Positions 19,506 to 30,786 of a stretch of DNA of 38,960 nt are shown piece after piece (the first letter of the stretch is position 1; every line of letters starts with the position of its first letter). The translations under genes were made by a program, and so were the position numbers. Location of the stretch: the NCBI GenBank assembly GCA_032718475.1, contig JAUCBJ010007976.1, positions 1 through 38,960 on the forward strand, given 5' to 3'. This DNA is from Nemertoderma westbladi (Eukaryota > Xenacoelomorpha > Nemertodermatida > Nemertodermatidae). The notes beneath the pieces were generated by a model. It was not told the DNA's origin. It made no database searches and was given only the letters and a program-made list of their open reading frames with translations.

Positions 19506-21344
19506 TTAGTTACCTTCTTTAATTAACTTTCTTTTGGAACCAAACAAAATACTTTCAGTCTTACCGTAGTGAATGGATAGCTTATTATCAACCAACCACT
19601 CATTACAGGATTCTAGAACTGCACTTAACTTTTGGGAAATATGGATAGGATCTTTATGAGAGAAAATAAGAGCACTGTCGTCGGCATATAAAATGAGTTT
19701 AAAATCGGGATCTATACTACTTATCATATCATTTACATAGCATACAAAAAGCATAGGACCTAATATACTACCTTGCGGTACACCACAGGTAATCTCTTGT
19801 ACAGTAGACTGCGATTTGCTAATGACTACAGTTTGACCTCTGTCTGACAGGTAGGACTTGAACCAGTCTATAGAACCTACACCCATCAGGCCTAACTTAC
19901 CAAGCAGAATTTCGTGATCTACTGTATCGAAAGCCTTTTGTAGGTCCAACATTACCATACCAGTATATAAACCCTTTGCGTTATTACATCTAATTGTATC
20001 AGTTAAGTTAATAAGGCAGGTGTCTGTAGAATATGATTTACGAAAGCCGGACTGAAGTTCATAGATCAGATTTAGCCTACTAAGATGTGCCTCCAGCTGT
20101 AGAAAAACAGAACGTTCTAGAATTTTAGATACAATACTTAAGATACTAACAGGGCTGTAATTACAGGGTTCTACTTTACTATTCTTTTTATACAGAGGAA
20201 CAACCTTAGCTAATTTCAGTTCGTCTGGAACTACATTTTCTACGATAGAGTAATTAATAATAAAAGTTATAGGCACTTTAAGTACTTCAGCACCATCCTT
20301 AAGAAAACGGGCAGGTATTAGGTCTAGACCGGTACTTTTTGAGGCTGATAGGCTAAGTAGATTTTGAAAAACGAAATCCTCAGAAACGGGTTCTGAATTT
20401 TGTAACTTTTCTAAATAAAAATTATTTAGAGTTTCGGACCCTATACTATATTTATTACTTGGTAACGGTAACTTCTTAATTAAATTAGAGGCAACATTAG
20501 TAAAATAATTATTAAATAAATTACTAACTAGAGTATGATCATGAATCAGCTCACCGTTATCTTGCATAACAATATTCGATTTAGATTTAAGTTTTTTATA
20601 ACCTAAAGATTTTAGGGTAGACCATAGACTTTTTGGATTATCTTTATTCTCACTTATTTTGTTGTACAAATATTCAGATTTAGGTTTTTTTATTTCCCGT
20701 TGGACAAGGTTTCTATATTTGCAGTAATTATTATAATCAGCTAAGACACGGTATTTCCTAAATTTATACAAATAGTTATCTCTTTCTCTGATATTACTAA
20801 GAATACCCGAGGTCATCCAGGGCTCAGTGCGTTGTTTAAGACTAATTTCTTTAATTGGTGCTACAGTATTAAGTGCCTTTAAAAATATATCTTTAAAAAC
20901 AGTGTACGCAAGGTTAATGTCAGCGGCCTTAAAACAGGGTTCCCAGTCTGAATTAACTAACAAACTTAAAAAGCGTTCCTTGCTGTAATTTTTCATAGAC
21001 CTAACTGTTACTGTTTTATGATCCCCGAAAAAAGATTTTTGTGTCTTTCTTGTACAAAAAACTATAAAATGATCGCTTAGACCTATAGGTAAATCCCCAG
21101 ATTGAGAAATAATATCGGTATTATTACAAAGGATGTAGAAGTAGAAGAGTAAAGTAGAAGTTTTACTGGTAATTCTGGTAGAATCTCGAATAATTCGTTT
21201 TAAACCAAACAAATTTAAAATACTTTGGTACTGTTTACAGATGGGGGATGCTTTGTGATGGTAACAGATATTAAAATCAACTAAGAAATATATTTCACAG
21301 TCTGACCTAAGATTACATAAAATTGTATTTTCAAAGTTTTGCAA
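19506..21344 (-). pseudogene. LINE A endonuclease C-terminus and reverse transcriptase
   Basis: An unbroken 612-codon frame. Near its start, LVDFNICYH (usually GDFN) and, about 80 residues later, LSDHFIVF (catalytic D-H) complete the endonuclease. The RT palm follows: [30 protein letters not shown] and the catalytic YADDSALIF. It ends at a TAA just after [10 protein letters not shown] because of a one-base shift near 19520; the correct continuation ([11 protein letters not shown]) is in another frame. Confidence 0.9.
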
Positions 21345-21870
21345 AAAAATCTGATTGTTTAGGGGGCCGATATAAAGTACCGATTAAAATAGGTTTAGTT
21401 TTAGGAAGTAAAAGTTCCACCAGTAAACCTTCGTCACAAGACTCTAAATCTTCCCTACGATTAAAAGCTAAATCACATCGAATGTAAGTACAGACACCAC
21501 CACCGTGTCTGTCCCTATCCTTACGTAGAACTACATAATTATCAATATAAATTTCTCCATCAGAAACGCTATCATCGAGCCAAGTTTCAGAGATTGTTAA
21601 AACTGCTGGGTTGGATTTTTTTATTAAAATACGAATTTCGGAAAGTTTGGGAAGCAGAGATCGTGCATTTAAATGCAAAAAATGCAGACCTTTTTTCTTA
21701 AAAAATTTAAAAGTTTCACTCACCGCATCACTTGGAGTTTGCAGAGGCGATGTGAGGAATGAATCGTCGGTTTCTGATTCTAAAATTGTATCATGAAAGG
21801 GAAGTTCGGTAAAAATACAGCTATTGCAGAGAAAACTTGGCTCAAGATTGTTTCTGGTGGAGAATAAATT
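21331..21870 (-). pseudogene. LINE A endonuclease, N-terminal part
   Basis: Reads ELPFHDTILESETDDSFLTS, then GLHFLHLNARSLLPKLSEI, the typical start of the endonuclease/exonuclease/phosphatase fold, with the catalytic SETWL and, later, TLYRPPK. The frame is lost at the A7 run at 21343-21349; the rest of the domain continues in the next frame. Confidence 0.85.
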
Positions 21871-22151
21871 ACTGCTACGTTAACATTTTAAATGTACAAA
21901 TGTGCAGTTAAAGTTAAATGTACAGATAAAGTAATGGTACGGAAATAAACTTATTAATTCTAGCAAATAAAGTTAATATTGGTACTTGCTACTTCGGATT
22001 TGTCAACTGCTGATGGGTTATACAGATTACAAAAATGTTGAAGCCATTTTGAAAGATATAGTAAGTGAAACCCGTGGAAAATCCTTTCAAAACTGGCATT
22101 TAATCGTATATTTACCGCCTCTGTAACCATTGAGTGTGTCTAACCTACATA

Positions 22152-22660
22152 TACACCAATGCAATCAATGCCCGGGATGTAGTAATTCAGTGACCCCCCC
22201 TAAATTTATGAGATTGCATGAAATTTGAATGACAGATAGATTTACAGATATATCTAATGCCTATATAATAATACTTCGTTGATATTCATACACTAAAAAC
22301 GTTCTAGAACAATCTTGTAGTTATTATTAAATGTAATAAATTCCCTGCAGCGTAATGGAAGCAAATACATGCAACTTTCGAATGCCAATATCTCAGCTAT
22401 TTCCAAACCAAATTTAAATGTTTTTATATATATTTAGAATCCTTGCAATGCCACCTTTCCATTATTAGTACCAACAAGTCACTATAAGGTTGAAGAATGA
22501 CTGCAGTTATTCCGGCTAACCCTTTAAGAGTAGGTAGGTTACAATAACAAGGTTTCAAATTCCATGTAAGCTAATTAAGATTTGTATAAAATTGGGGGGG
22601 GGGGGGGGGGGGGGGGGCAGTCATTAAATTATGACACACTATATTTCAGGCCATGGTGTA
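22152..22660. mobile_element. MITE family 2, 509-bp copy with G24 tract
   Basis: The left end TACACCA..TGCCCGGGATGTAG, a C7 run and TTTATGAGATTGCATGAAATTTGAA are inverted on the right (AAATTCCATGTAAGCT, G24 at 22594-22617, ACTATATTTCAGGCCATGGTGTA). The interior (GTTCTAGAACA, AGAATCCTTGCA, CCAACAAGTCACTATAAGGT) matches 30787-31692. TA flanks both ends, which suits a Tc1/mariner-type TA target, although TA may belong to the inverted repeat. Confidence 0.75.
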
Positions 22661-23267
22661 CATGTGTTAGATTATAAGAAATAGCCCCACTATTGGTCAG
22701 TTGCACATAGCATTTGTGAATTGACGAATGTAATCAACTGAATGTACTAGTGTTTAAAGAGCCGTTTCTTTAAAAAAAAATGAACCTCTAGGTGGCGTTA
22801 TACCTATCAGTTCTAAGATCCGCTGTTCATGAGTAAACACATAGCTAGGTGGCGTGCCAACTCTAGGTGGCGTGCCAACTCAAATGCATGTAAGGTTGAA
22901 ATTGTGGGGCGAGTGAGAACTGCGAGCCATCATCGAATGGTTATAATTATACAATGGCCGTTTTCCAAAAACTTGAGTGGATGCGTAGGCCTATATTTGT
23001 GTATTAGAGACAGATAATACAGTTTATTAACGATAGGCTATGAAAGCATACGCTCAAACATTTGAACTTTCTATTAACGTAAGGGTATGTATCACATCAG
23101 CTATTATGCCGCAAACACTGTGTGGACACAAATTGCCGGCGTTGTTATGCGTCGAAATGCAATGTGCTATTATTTTATAATAGTTTACTTCGGCCGTTTG
23201 GCTATAGATTATTTTCCAAGGCGGAGATGAGCCCTGGCTGGTCATTTAAACCCTTTTATTACTAGTA
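22661..23267. other. Intergenic sequence with a short tandem repeat
   Basis: 22846-22881 holds two copies of an 18-bp unit, CTAGGTGGCGTGCCAACT; a related CTAGGTGGCG is at 22787. No gene is seen. Confidence 0.5.
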
Positions 23268-23309
23268 CTACTACTACTAGTATCGGCATGCAGCATTGCA
23301 GCTGCATAT

Positions 23310-24600
23310 TTAAGAATGCTGTGCCGGCTTGTCGGCAAAATTGCGCCGCCACAACTCCCTATCACCCATGACATTTGCTAGATCATCCGCATCTTCAAGG
23401 CCAGTGTCCTTCAAGATGCGTCTCAAGAAAGTCATGGGCTGTCCACCATGCTTATTCACTCCATGAGGCTGCCAAAGTACAAGATTATGCACTGGCTGGT
23501 CCTTACGGCGAAAGCAATGTCCTGCAAAGCGGAGGCGATTTTGTTCTAGTGTCAAGCTTGGGGGAACCAATGAGACACCTCCAATGTTATATAGTGTCTG
23601 GTTGGAGATGTGTGCATTGTACTTGACACAATGAACCCGGCATAGCATTCTTGTGAATGTGCCATGCAGAGATTTGGTGTCCTCAGCAGTTAGAGCCCAG
23701 CAAGGACTCCCCATAGAGGAGTACTGGAACTACTGCTGCTCTAAATAATCGGACCTTAAGTTTCCGATTAATTCTCGGTGACTTCCAAATCCTGGAAAGC
23801 CTATTCAAGGCTGCCCCATGCCTTTCCCTTACGTATTCGAAGGTCCTCACCTGACTTCCGGATCCATGATCCCAGGTAACAGAAGTCGTCCACATGCTCA
23901 AGCATACCATCCTTTGAGCTTATGCTCATCCGATCAGAGACTTGCTGAGAACTTTCAAAGTTAACTGTCATAATTTTGGTCTTTCTGGAGTTAATAAAAA
24001 GACCAACACTAGAAGCAGCATGTTCTAATGAGCTGAGGAGCCGTTGGGCTCCCTCTAGTGATTCTGAGAGTACTCCTAAGTCATCAGCAAAGTCTAGATC
24101 AGTTAGGTACTTGGCAGGATTTCCTCGACTTCTGGAGCCAGTAGGTGGAGTCATCATCACCCCATCATCATTATGATGATCTAAGGACATGCGTAGAACA
24201 TAGTCAACCACAATTATGAACAAGAATGGTGCAAGTGTGTCTCCCTGGAGGACGCCCCATAACACTTCAAATGGTTCTGTGTCACCGTCAACAGTAGACA
24301 CAAATGTTGTCGAACCATCGTATACTGATCTGATTGCTGCAATAATTTCATCAGGAATCCTATATAATGAAAGTATGCTGAACATACGTGAGCGAGAGAC
24401 TGAATCAAAGGCCTTGAAGAAGTCAACAAAGATAACAGCCAGATGCCTGTCTTTCTTTTTTGATAACTCTTCAATTATCCTTCTAAGTGCCAAAATGGGC
24501 TCCATGGTCCCACGACCTTTATGGAACCCATTCTGATTTCAACGGAGCAGTCTCTCAATGGGATCCCTGATGCGATTTAATAGAATTCTATTGTATAGCT
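23310..24600 (-). pseudogene. LINE B reverse transcriptase, palm to C-terminus
   Basis: The frame contains MEPILALRRIIEELSKKKD, FVDFFKAFDSVSRSRMF, the GVLQGDTLAPFLFIIVVDYV block and the catalytic FADDLGVL, then the thumb/C-terminal RIRKGKAWGSL and LTLEQNRLRFAGHCFRRKDQ. A TGA at 24539-24541 replaces the glycine codon seen in copy B5, and frame changes near 23800-23910 and 23700 split the C-terminal part. It probably belongs to an RTE-like or related LINE clade; I cannot fix the clade. Confidence 0.88.
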
Positions 24601-24602
24601 TT
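24598..24602. repeat. 5-bp target duplication (left) of the solo LTR
   Basis: GCTTT here equals GCTTT at 25852-25856, and together they mark one original site in the LINE codons for AKL. Confidence 0.75.
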
Positions 24603-25057
24603 TGTAAAAGCCTTTGCTGAATTGCCCCGTTATTTTTATTATCTTTTACATTAAAATACTCTGTAGTTGATTTAATAAGTGTAAGAGACCGTATTATTGC
24701 TGTATCGGTGTTTTTAGAGGATCTAAGACCTATTTCCTCCGTATGTGTACTGTGAAAGGCATATTTTGTGATTCTATGGCAATTCGTGACGCAAAGGGGT
24801 GATAGCTACTCTTGAACAGTAGTTACTATGACTACGGTTAACAGCTGACATTCATACGTGTTGATTTCCTTTGTTCTACGGCGTCTCTCAGTTCAGTCAG
24901 CCAATGAGAGCGTTTTTGTGGCTCCTTGTACAGAAAATTTCCGAGAAATGACGCAATGCCTATGTGCAGTGTTTTCATTCAGTCTTGAGCCAAAGAAAGA
25001 ACGGCTTAGAAGTTTTTTGTGCTGTACTGCTTTTTAGTCGTACACTAGTAGGTTTAA

Positions 25058-25065
25058 TTATAAAG
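25058..25065 (+). promoter_or_regulatory. TATA-like box of the putative LTR
   Basis: TTATAAAG lies about 150 bp downstream of a CCAAT (24901) and a TGACGCAAT element (near 24949) and upstream of the AATAAA. This is inferred from position only. Confidence 0.35.
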
Positions 25066-25670
25066 GGCATATATCCTTTAACTGACTACTGCAATTTAAC
25101 ATACCTGATGACTGCTGACTGATCATACATGCTGACTGCTGAAACATTGCAAACTCGTAACAATCAGTGTTCAGTTGTTGTTTTATACTGCTATTTGCGG
25201 TCAGTTCTTCATAATATGGTTGATGAATTATTATATTTGGAATAACGATAAACAACCCCGAAACCCAATGTTCTTGATATACCGAAGGTAAGAGAGAAGG
25301 GTTACAGATAAACGATTGTGACTTATGTTAAAGTGGTTTGAAGTGAATCTAATGTTATTTGATAGACCCTACATGAGTCAGCCTGTGTTCCTTTTATATG
25401 TGACTAAAATCAGTGAAGATTGGCAGATTAGTGTGCAGTATTGTGCAGCATTGTGTATGAGTGAGTCTGTTAAAGAAGCAATTCCTAAAGAATGCGCCAT
25501 ATATGTGAATTATAATTAAGCCATATCGTTGTGAGTAGTTTAAGTCATAACTCTGTTTATATAGATAAAGCGCCACGTCCTAAAGGAACTGTTAATATTA
25601 CCGAAGGTGAATAATATTGTCAGAGATTATATAATACTGTCAGTCGAATAATACATTAGGCTTACATAGC

Positions 25671-25676
25671 AATAAA
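25671..25676 (+). promoter_or_regulatory. Poly-A signal of the putative LTR
   Basis: AATAAA lies about 175 bp before the LTR end, where R/U5 is expected. Confidence 0.4.
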
Positions 25677-26009
25677 ATTAAACCGTCGAACCCAATCTCC
25701 CGGGAATATCCAGCGGGTGAATGGTCGCGCACGGATTGGTTTCGACTAGTGTAGTGAATCAAATACTTGTCATAGACTAAAAGCAGATTTAATATCTAGA
25801 AGACATCTTAATTTGGTGGGTTAAACTGCCAAAGGTCTGAAAGCGCGAACAGCTTTGCAGCAATCGAGATCAATGAGATTCCCCGAAAAGAACCATAGAG
25901 TGTTAGGTTGCCCTTCTTGGGAACTGGCACCAACTTATTTGTTTTCATTTCTTGTGGGACTCTTGTTGTACGGTACATGTCTACTATGATGGGAAAGATG
26001 AGCTTTAAA

Positions 26010-26345
26010 CTACCTACACTACTACTACCACAATCAGCATGATGCATTGCAGCTGCATTATATATATATTACATATATATTAAGAATGCTGTGCCGGCTT
26101 GTCGTTGTCGACAAAATTGGGCTGCCAAAACTCCCCATCACCCATTACACTTGCTAGATCATCCGCATCTTCAAGGCCAGTGTCCTTTAAGATCCGTTTC
26201 AAGAAAGTCATGGGCTGTCCATCATGCTTATTCACTCCATGAGGCTGCCAAAGCACAAGATTATGCACTGGCTGATCCTCACGGCGAAAGCAATGTCCTG
26301 CAAAGCGGTGGCGGCCTTGTTCTAGTGTCAAGCTTGGGGGAATCA
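26010..26345 (-). mobile_element. LINE B 3'-end copy (B4)
   Basis: 5'-truncated copy encoding LTLEQGRHRFAGHCFRRED, PMTFLKRILKDTGLEDADDL and the C-terminus, with a small TATATATATTACATATATA expansion near 26060-26083 and a GTAGTAGTAG-type tail at 26013-26027. Copy B3's 5' truncation point abuts this tail. Confidence 0.85.
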
Positions 26346-26869
26346 ATTGAAATTTATATTGTTATTTATTGAATTATATAAGAATTATATTATTGAAATT
26401 TAAGACTATTTATTGAAATACAGACAGTACAAAAGAACATAATAAATACAGTCTACAACCAATATGATTACTGCTGTCATTACTGCCGCAGGGCACCTTC
26501 TTATACTGCTGTACTGTTCCTGTTCCTGTAGCTACATAGACCCTCTTCCTAGGGCAAATCTGGTCCTGTAACTAGGACCCCCCCCCCCCCCCCCTCTCTC
26601 TTTCAAGGATAAGGATGCGCTTGGTCCTGGATTAAGGACCCATATACTTGGCTGCCTATGCCTATATACCTGCAGGGCATGGCCCAGCAGATGAGCCGCA
26701 CAGCCAATAGTGCGTCAGAGTAGGTATGTGTGATGGGCCCCATATCTGACTCCACTGCGACACACACCCTGTGGAATGGCAAACCAGGGTGTGGTATTTG
26801 CCCCGAGAGCTGACTCATAGTAATGCGGAGGTCCGGCCACTAGAGGCCAGTGGAATTACCGGACACAAT
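26346..26869. other. Unclassified GC-mixed sequence with C17 tract
   Basis: A C17 run at 26578-26594 is followed by CTCTCTCTTTC. 26600-26860 is richer in G/C and includes CCACTAGAGGCCAG near 26838. It may be a 5' region of the following LINE copy. No reading frame is supported. Confidence 0.4.
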
Positions 26870-28310
26870 TGGCCTCACAGGCGTTAGTTATCTCCAGACC
26901 GGCTTACTCTCCAACTAGTGTTGCCCCTGTAGAGGAGGTTGAAAATTTCTACCACAATCTACAAGCAGCTACTGATGGAGTGGATCAGCGTGCATTCTTA
27001 ACATTCCTGGGTGACTTTAATGCAAGTCTGCATCAATCACCTACATCGCCCTGGGTCTATAGCAATAGTGTTAACCGAAATTCCGTCCATCTTCAGGATT
27101 TTATCTCTGGAAATTTATTGTTTTCGGTTCGTCATATTCTGTTTCGTAGGAAATACAGGAGCTCTATACAAGACTGTAATGCATTTACATTTCGACCCTT
27201 CTCCAGTGATCACCGCCTTATTGTGGTTGTGGCCAAGGTAAGACTTAGTCTGCATGTTAGCAGAACAACGAAATCTGCCTTGCCGCGGTATGGTCAATGG
27301 TTGGAAGGCCCACTTTGAAAAGCTCCTCAATAATGACAGGGTATTGCCTTATAACTTTATAGAAGTAAAAGTGTCTGAGTCTGTACTCCCAGATATTCCC
27401 ATTGGCGATATCTTTGCAGAAGTGAAGGCTGCTGCAAAGAGCATTAAGACCAATCGTGCCAGTGGAGTAGATGGTGTTCCCCCTGAGGTCTTTAAAATAC
27501 CTGAGTGTTTAAAGCTCATCTATCCCATCATAGTAGACATGTACCGAACAACAAGAGTCCCACAAGAACTGAAAACAAATAAGTTGGTACCAGTTCCCAA
27601 GAAGGGCAACCTAACAAAATATGTTTCTTTTCGGGGAATCTCATTGATCTCTATGCTATGCAATAGAATTCCATTAAATTCAGGGATCCCATTGAGAGAC
27701 TCCGTGGAAATCAGGATGGGTTCCGTAAAGGTCGTGGGACCTTGGAGCCCATTTTGGCACTTAGAAGGATAAATGAAGAGTTATCAAAAAAGAAAGACAG
27801 GCATCTGGCTGATATCTTTGTTGATTTCTTCAAGGCCTTTGATTCAGTCTCCCGCTCACGTATGTTCAGCATACTTTCATTATATGGGATTCCTGATGAA
27901 ATTATTGCAGCAATCAGATTAGTATACGATGGTTCGACAACATTTGTGTCTACTGTTGACGGTGACACAGAACCATTTTAAATGTTAAGGGGCATCCTCC
28001 AGGGAGACACACTTGCACCATTCTTGTTCATAATTGTGGTTGACTATGTTCTACGCATGTCCTTAGATCATCATAATGATGATGGGGTGATGATAACTCC
28101 ATACCTACTGGCTCCAGAAGTCGAGGAAATCCTGCCAAGTACCTAACTGATCTAGAGTTTGCTGATGACTTAGGAGTACTCTCAGAATCACTAGAGGGAG
28201 CCCAACGGCTCCTCAGCTCATTAGAACAGGCTGCTTCTAGTGTTGGTCTATTTATTAACACCAAAAAGACCACAATTTTGATAGTTAACTTTGAAAGTCC
28301 TCAATTTTGA
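26870..28310 (+). mobile_element. LINE B copy B5, plus strand, internally deleted
   Basis: The plus strand begins inside the endonuclease (YSPTSVAPVEEVENFYHNL, TFLGDFNASL, PFSSDHRLIVVVAKVRL). It then jumps to the RT fingers (GWKAHFEKLLN, KTNRASGVDGVPPEVF, TTRVPQELKTNKLVPVPKKG), indicating loss of the linker between the domains. The palm (FVDFFKAFDSVSRSRMF, QGDTLAPFLFIIVVDYV, FADDLGVL) is broken by a TAA at 27979 and further frame changes. The copy ends at about 28310, just before a C20 tract. Confidence 0.87.
27254..27981 (+). pseudogene. LINE B5 reverse transcriptase fragment
   Basis: Fingers and early palm are in overlapping frames, with a shift near 27650-27740 where B5 lacks bases present in B3 (the YNRILLNRIRDPIE region is degraded here to NRIPLNSGIPLRD). 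It ends at the in-frame TAA at 27979-27981. Confidence 0.82.
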
Positions 28311-28325
28311 TCCGGGGGTGGGTGA

Positions 28326-28345
28326 CCCCCCCCCCCCCCCCCCCC
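28326..28345. repeat. C20 homopolymer
   Basis: Twenty C residues follow GGGGGTGGGTGA at the end of LINE copy B5. The adjacent G-run and C-run could fold back. Confidence 0.95.
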
Positions 28346-30786
28346 TTAATGTTAAATTTTCGATGACTTGGAAAACCACGATTCCATGGAAAATATCCCA
28401 TTGGTTAACATGTGTAGATCGGCGGTAAATAAAAACATATTGTTACGCATAAAAAGTTTGATACTATGATATGTTCATCTCATCTGCCGGCTGCCATGGA
28501 ACGAGAACTTTCAAGGACTGCATGAGGGGTGCTGTTGGGTTTGGATAATAAGACTTTCCTATCGAGGTTTTTTTTACAATGCATCGTTGTTATTGGACGT
28601 TGTATCTTATACCATATGCTCCTTGCGTAAAATCCTTCATCAACTTTCGCAAGAAATGAATATTTCTTTTGATTTGATATATTAAATAGCAATATACCCA
28701 ACCACTCGATTACATACATCCAAATACTTTCAAAGCGGAGGCATTACCAGCCGTATCTACAAGAAGCATATTCTCCAGGGAACAACCTCAACTTAAAGAT
28801 ATGTGATTACAAATACTATTTGGGACAATAAATTGTCAATTAGGAAGGCCTAATGTAGGTCGTAGGTCTAACTACTGATCGTAATTAATATTCAGTGTTG
28901 AATAGAACCCGCAAGTATTATGTTCCATGTACTGTACACATACCGAACGAGATGAATATTATAACGTATCTATGGTGTATGTAGAGGCTACTTGAGGCCG
29001 CACAGGCCTACATGTGTGTGTACCACACTGCCGCTGCAGGAACGGAACATGGTAGGGACCAACGCAGATTTGGCAGAAAGGATCAATTTTTTGCAACCTG
29101 TTATCCCAATCAATAAAACCAGTGGGGGGCGACTAAAATCCTATCCTTACGAATTGGTAGGCCCTTGTTGGCGCAGCAGGGCAAGGCTAATACAGAAACA
29201 CTTAGATCGATATAATTAAGGTTTATTGCAAGTAAAATAATGTCGATGTTGGACTGATGTGTGAATGCGCCTTGGGGTTCTTTACACTAAACGCCAGTCA
29301 AAAAAATTTGAAGATCAAATAACTTGGATACTGCAATTGGAATTATGTTTAAAAGCTTAGAAATTATTTATTCTAAACAAATTTAAGTTTACAGGACTGT
29401 GCGACTTTATAATAATTGTCTATTCTATATTACAATTACAATTTTAACTCAACATTAGAGCGCGTTTCAATAACAATTAATATTTCTTCAATCTTTTAAA
29501 ATTGTCAAATTGGCCTAAATTTTAGGCACGTTTGTGGTCTATTGTAGACACACCTATGTTTTTCAGTTCATTAACATACGTTAAGGGAAAATTTTAAATC
29601 AGATTTGTCAAATGGAGATAAAAGGTTGTCATAGGGGTTCGAACCACCTCCTAACTGACTGAACGGTTCGGCTACGATCCCTCTTGAGCAGCGCGACAAT
29701 TATCCACTGCGTACCATCACACTTCCTTGCTCATATTATTATTTGCACGGCAAACTTTATTGTATTCACTTCAATTTCGGATACAACTTAAACTTATTCA
29801 AAGTAATGAAGCCTATTAATATGTGACCATGGAAACAGGAACCAGCCTGAGGTTATTTCAAGTTTTAAGAATTACATTAATGCATATTAGTCCTGTAAAC
29901 CACATGTACATAGCGCATAGACTGGCTCCCCTGTGGCTCGTTTATCGTCTCAGCTGCACGGGACATTTCGGTCTGCAGGAAAATAAGAAAGATATTAGTT
30001 TCACTGGTAAACATACCCTACACGACGTTCAGATAGGAAACTAAAACATATGTTGTCAGTTAACCTGTCCACCATAGCCATGCGACAATTTTCAATTTCT
30101 GTCGATTTTTACTAAGAAAGATTTTGCCTCGGAGGCTTCTCTATACTTCAGTTAAGAAAGGTTAGACCACAGAACATATGTTTGTTGTTAGACTTGTGTT
30201 TCCATCCTACGACATATGGTGTTCCGTTTTCAGCATGCGGTGACGCATGCCTTAGTAGACTCATTCACTGCGTGAAATTAGCTTTCATATTAAACAGATT
30301 TACTGCTTTAAAAAAACAAATTTGACAAAATTTAAGATAAAACAAGGCGTGCAGGCAAATGATATGCCGGTGTACATCTGATAATGCAGTTATGGCTCGA
30401 TTAACTCGTGTGCAGGGAGAGTGTTTTCGTCTATGTATCATACATAATAATCAGTTTACCAATGTTTGGTTGTCGTTCAATGGTTGACAAATATAAATGG
30501 CTGATAGGCTCATACCTGTGCTAGTTTTCAAATTTATTCTACAAACTCAACGTCGTGTGTACACAGTAAATACGGCATAAAATGTGTGAATAACCTTTGC
30601 TTTTCCCTTTATTAATGTAATATACAGTGTAATAAAATTATTTATTTATTCTGGGAAAAGGAAATTGCAATGATTGAAAGTAATAAATATTCTTGTATTA
30701 GTAATTTCTATAATTTCACTTTCTTAAAAAAACTCGTCAACTCGAAACTCGTCACAGCGTCACATATGCTGTAGGCATATAGGCCT
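28346..30786. other. Intergenic sequence, no gene supported
   Basis: AT-rich, with short open frames (for example 28992-29219 and 29823-30044) that show no motif. 29628-29690 has a weak tRNA-like signature on the minus strand (TAGCCGAACCGTT and GGTTCGAACCCC). Confidence 0.4.
29628..29690 (-). repeat. Weak tRNA-like element
   Basis: On the minus strand a box-A-like TAGCCGAACCGTT is followed by a box-B-like GGTTCGAACCCC about 15-20 nt later, shorter than in a real tRNA. It may be a decayed SINE head. Confidence 0.3.

Larger units (their letters stand above)
18780..21870 (-). mobile_element. LINE A: near-complete non-LTR retrotransposon, CR1/L2-like
   Basis: The minus strand carries an ORF with an apurinic endonuclease followed by reverse transcriptase and a C-terminal domain, broken by three frameshifts. 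The 5' end at about 21870 starts inside the ORF with a CNSC pair ahead of the endonuclease. The overall order and the C-terminal block (VRFIKDYKPGHHLTPDDF, NHVHKVYNGKCPNYLKQKF) resemble CR1/L2/Daphne-type elements; the exact clade needs a phylogeny. Confidence 0.88.
24603..25851 (+). mobile_element. Probable solo LTR (1249 bp) inserted in LINE B
   Basis: The segment begins TGTAAAAGCC and ends GCGCGAACA, i.e. TG...CA, and is flanked by a 5-bp direct repeat, GCTTT; LINE B reads through perfectly without it. It contains a CCAAT at 24901, a TTATAAAG TATA-like box at 25058-25065 and an AATAAA at 25671-25676, in the order expected for U3-R-U5 on the plus strand. It has no gag or pol. Solo LTRs arise by recombination between the two LTRs of a Ty3/gypsy, BEL or copia element; which one is not decided. 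Confidence 0.72.
23268..26006 (-). mobile_element. LINE B copy B3, split by a solo LTR
   Basis: 23268-24602 and 25852-26006 are parts of one minus-strand LINE: the upstream piece ends in ISLISIAAKL and the downstream piece resumes YNRILLNRIRDPIERLL, which is continuous if 24603-25851 plus one duplicated GCTTT is removed. The 3' end has GCAGCTGCAATGCTGCATG followed by a TAG/TACTAG tail at 23264-23285. The 5' end is truncated at the tail of copy B4. Confidence 0.85.

Noticed and set aside
22846-22881. 18-bp tandem duplication as a regulatory array
   Set aside because: Only two copies and no context; listed simply as a short repeat.
28992-30044. Small plus-strand frames (28992-29219, 29823-30044)
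   Set aside because: No motif, no splice partners, composition not distinct from the background.
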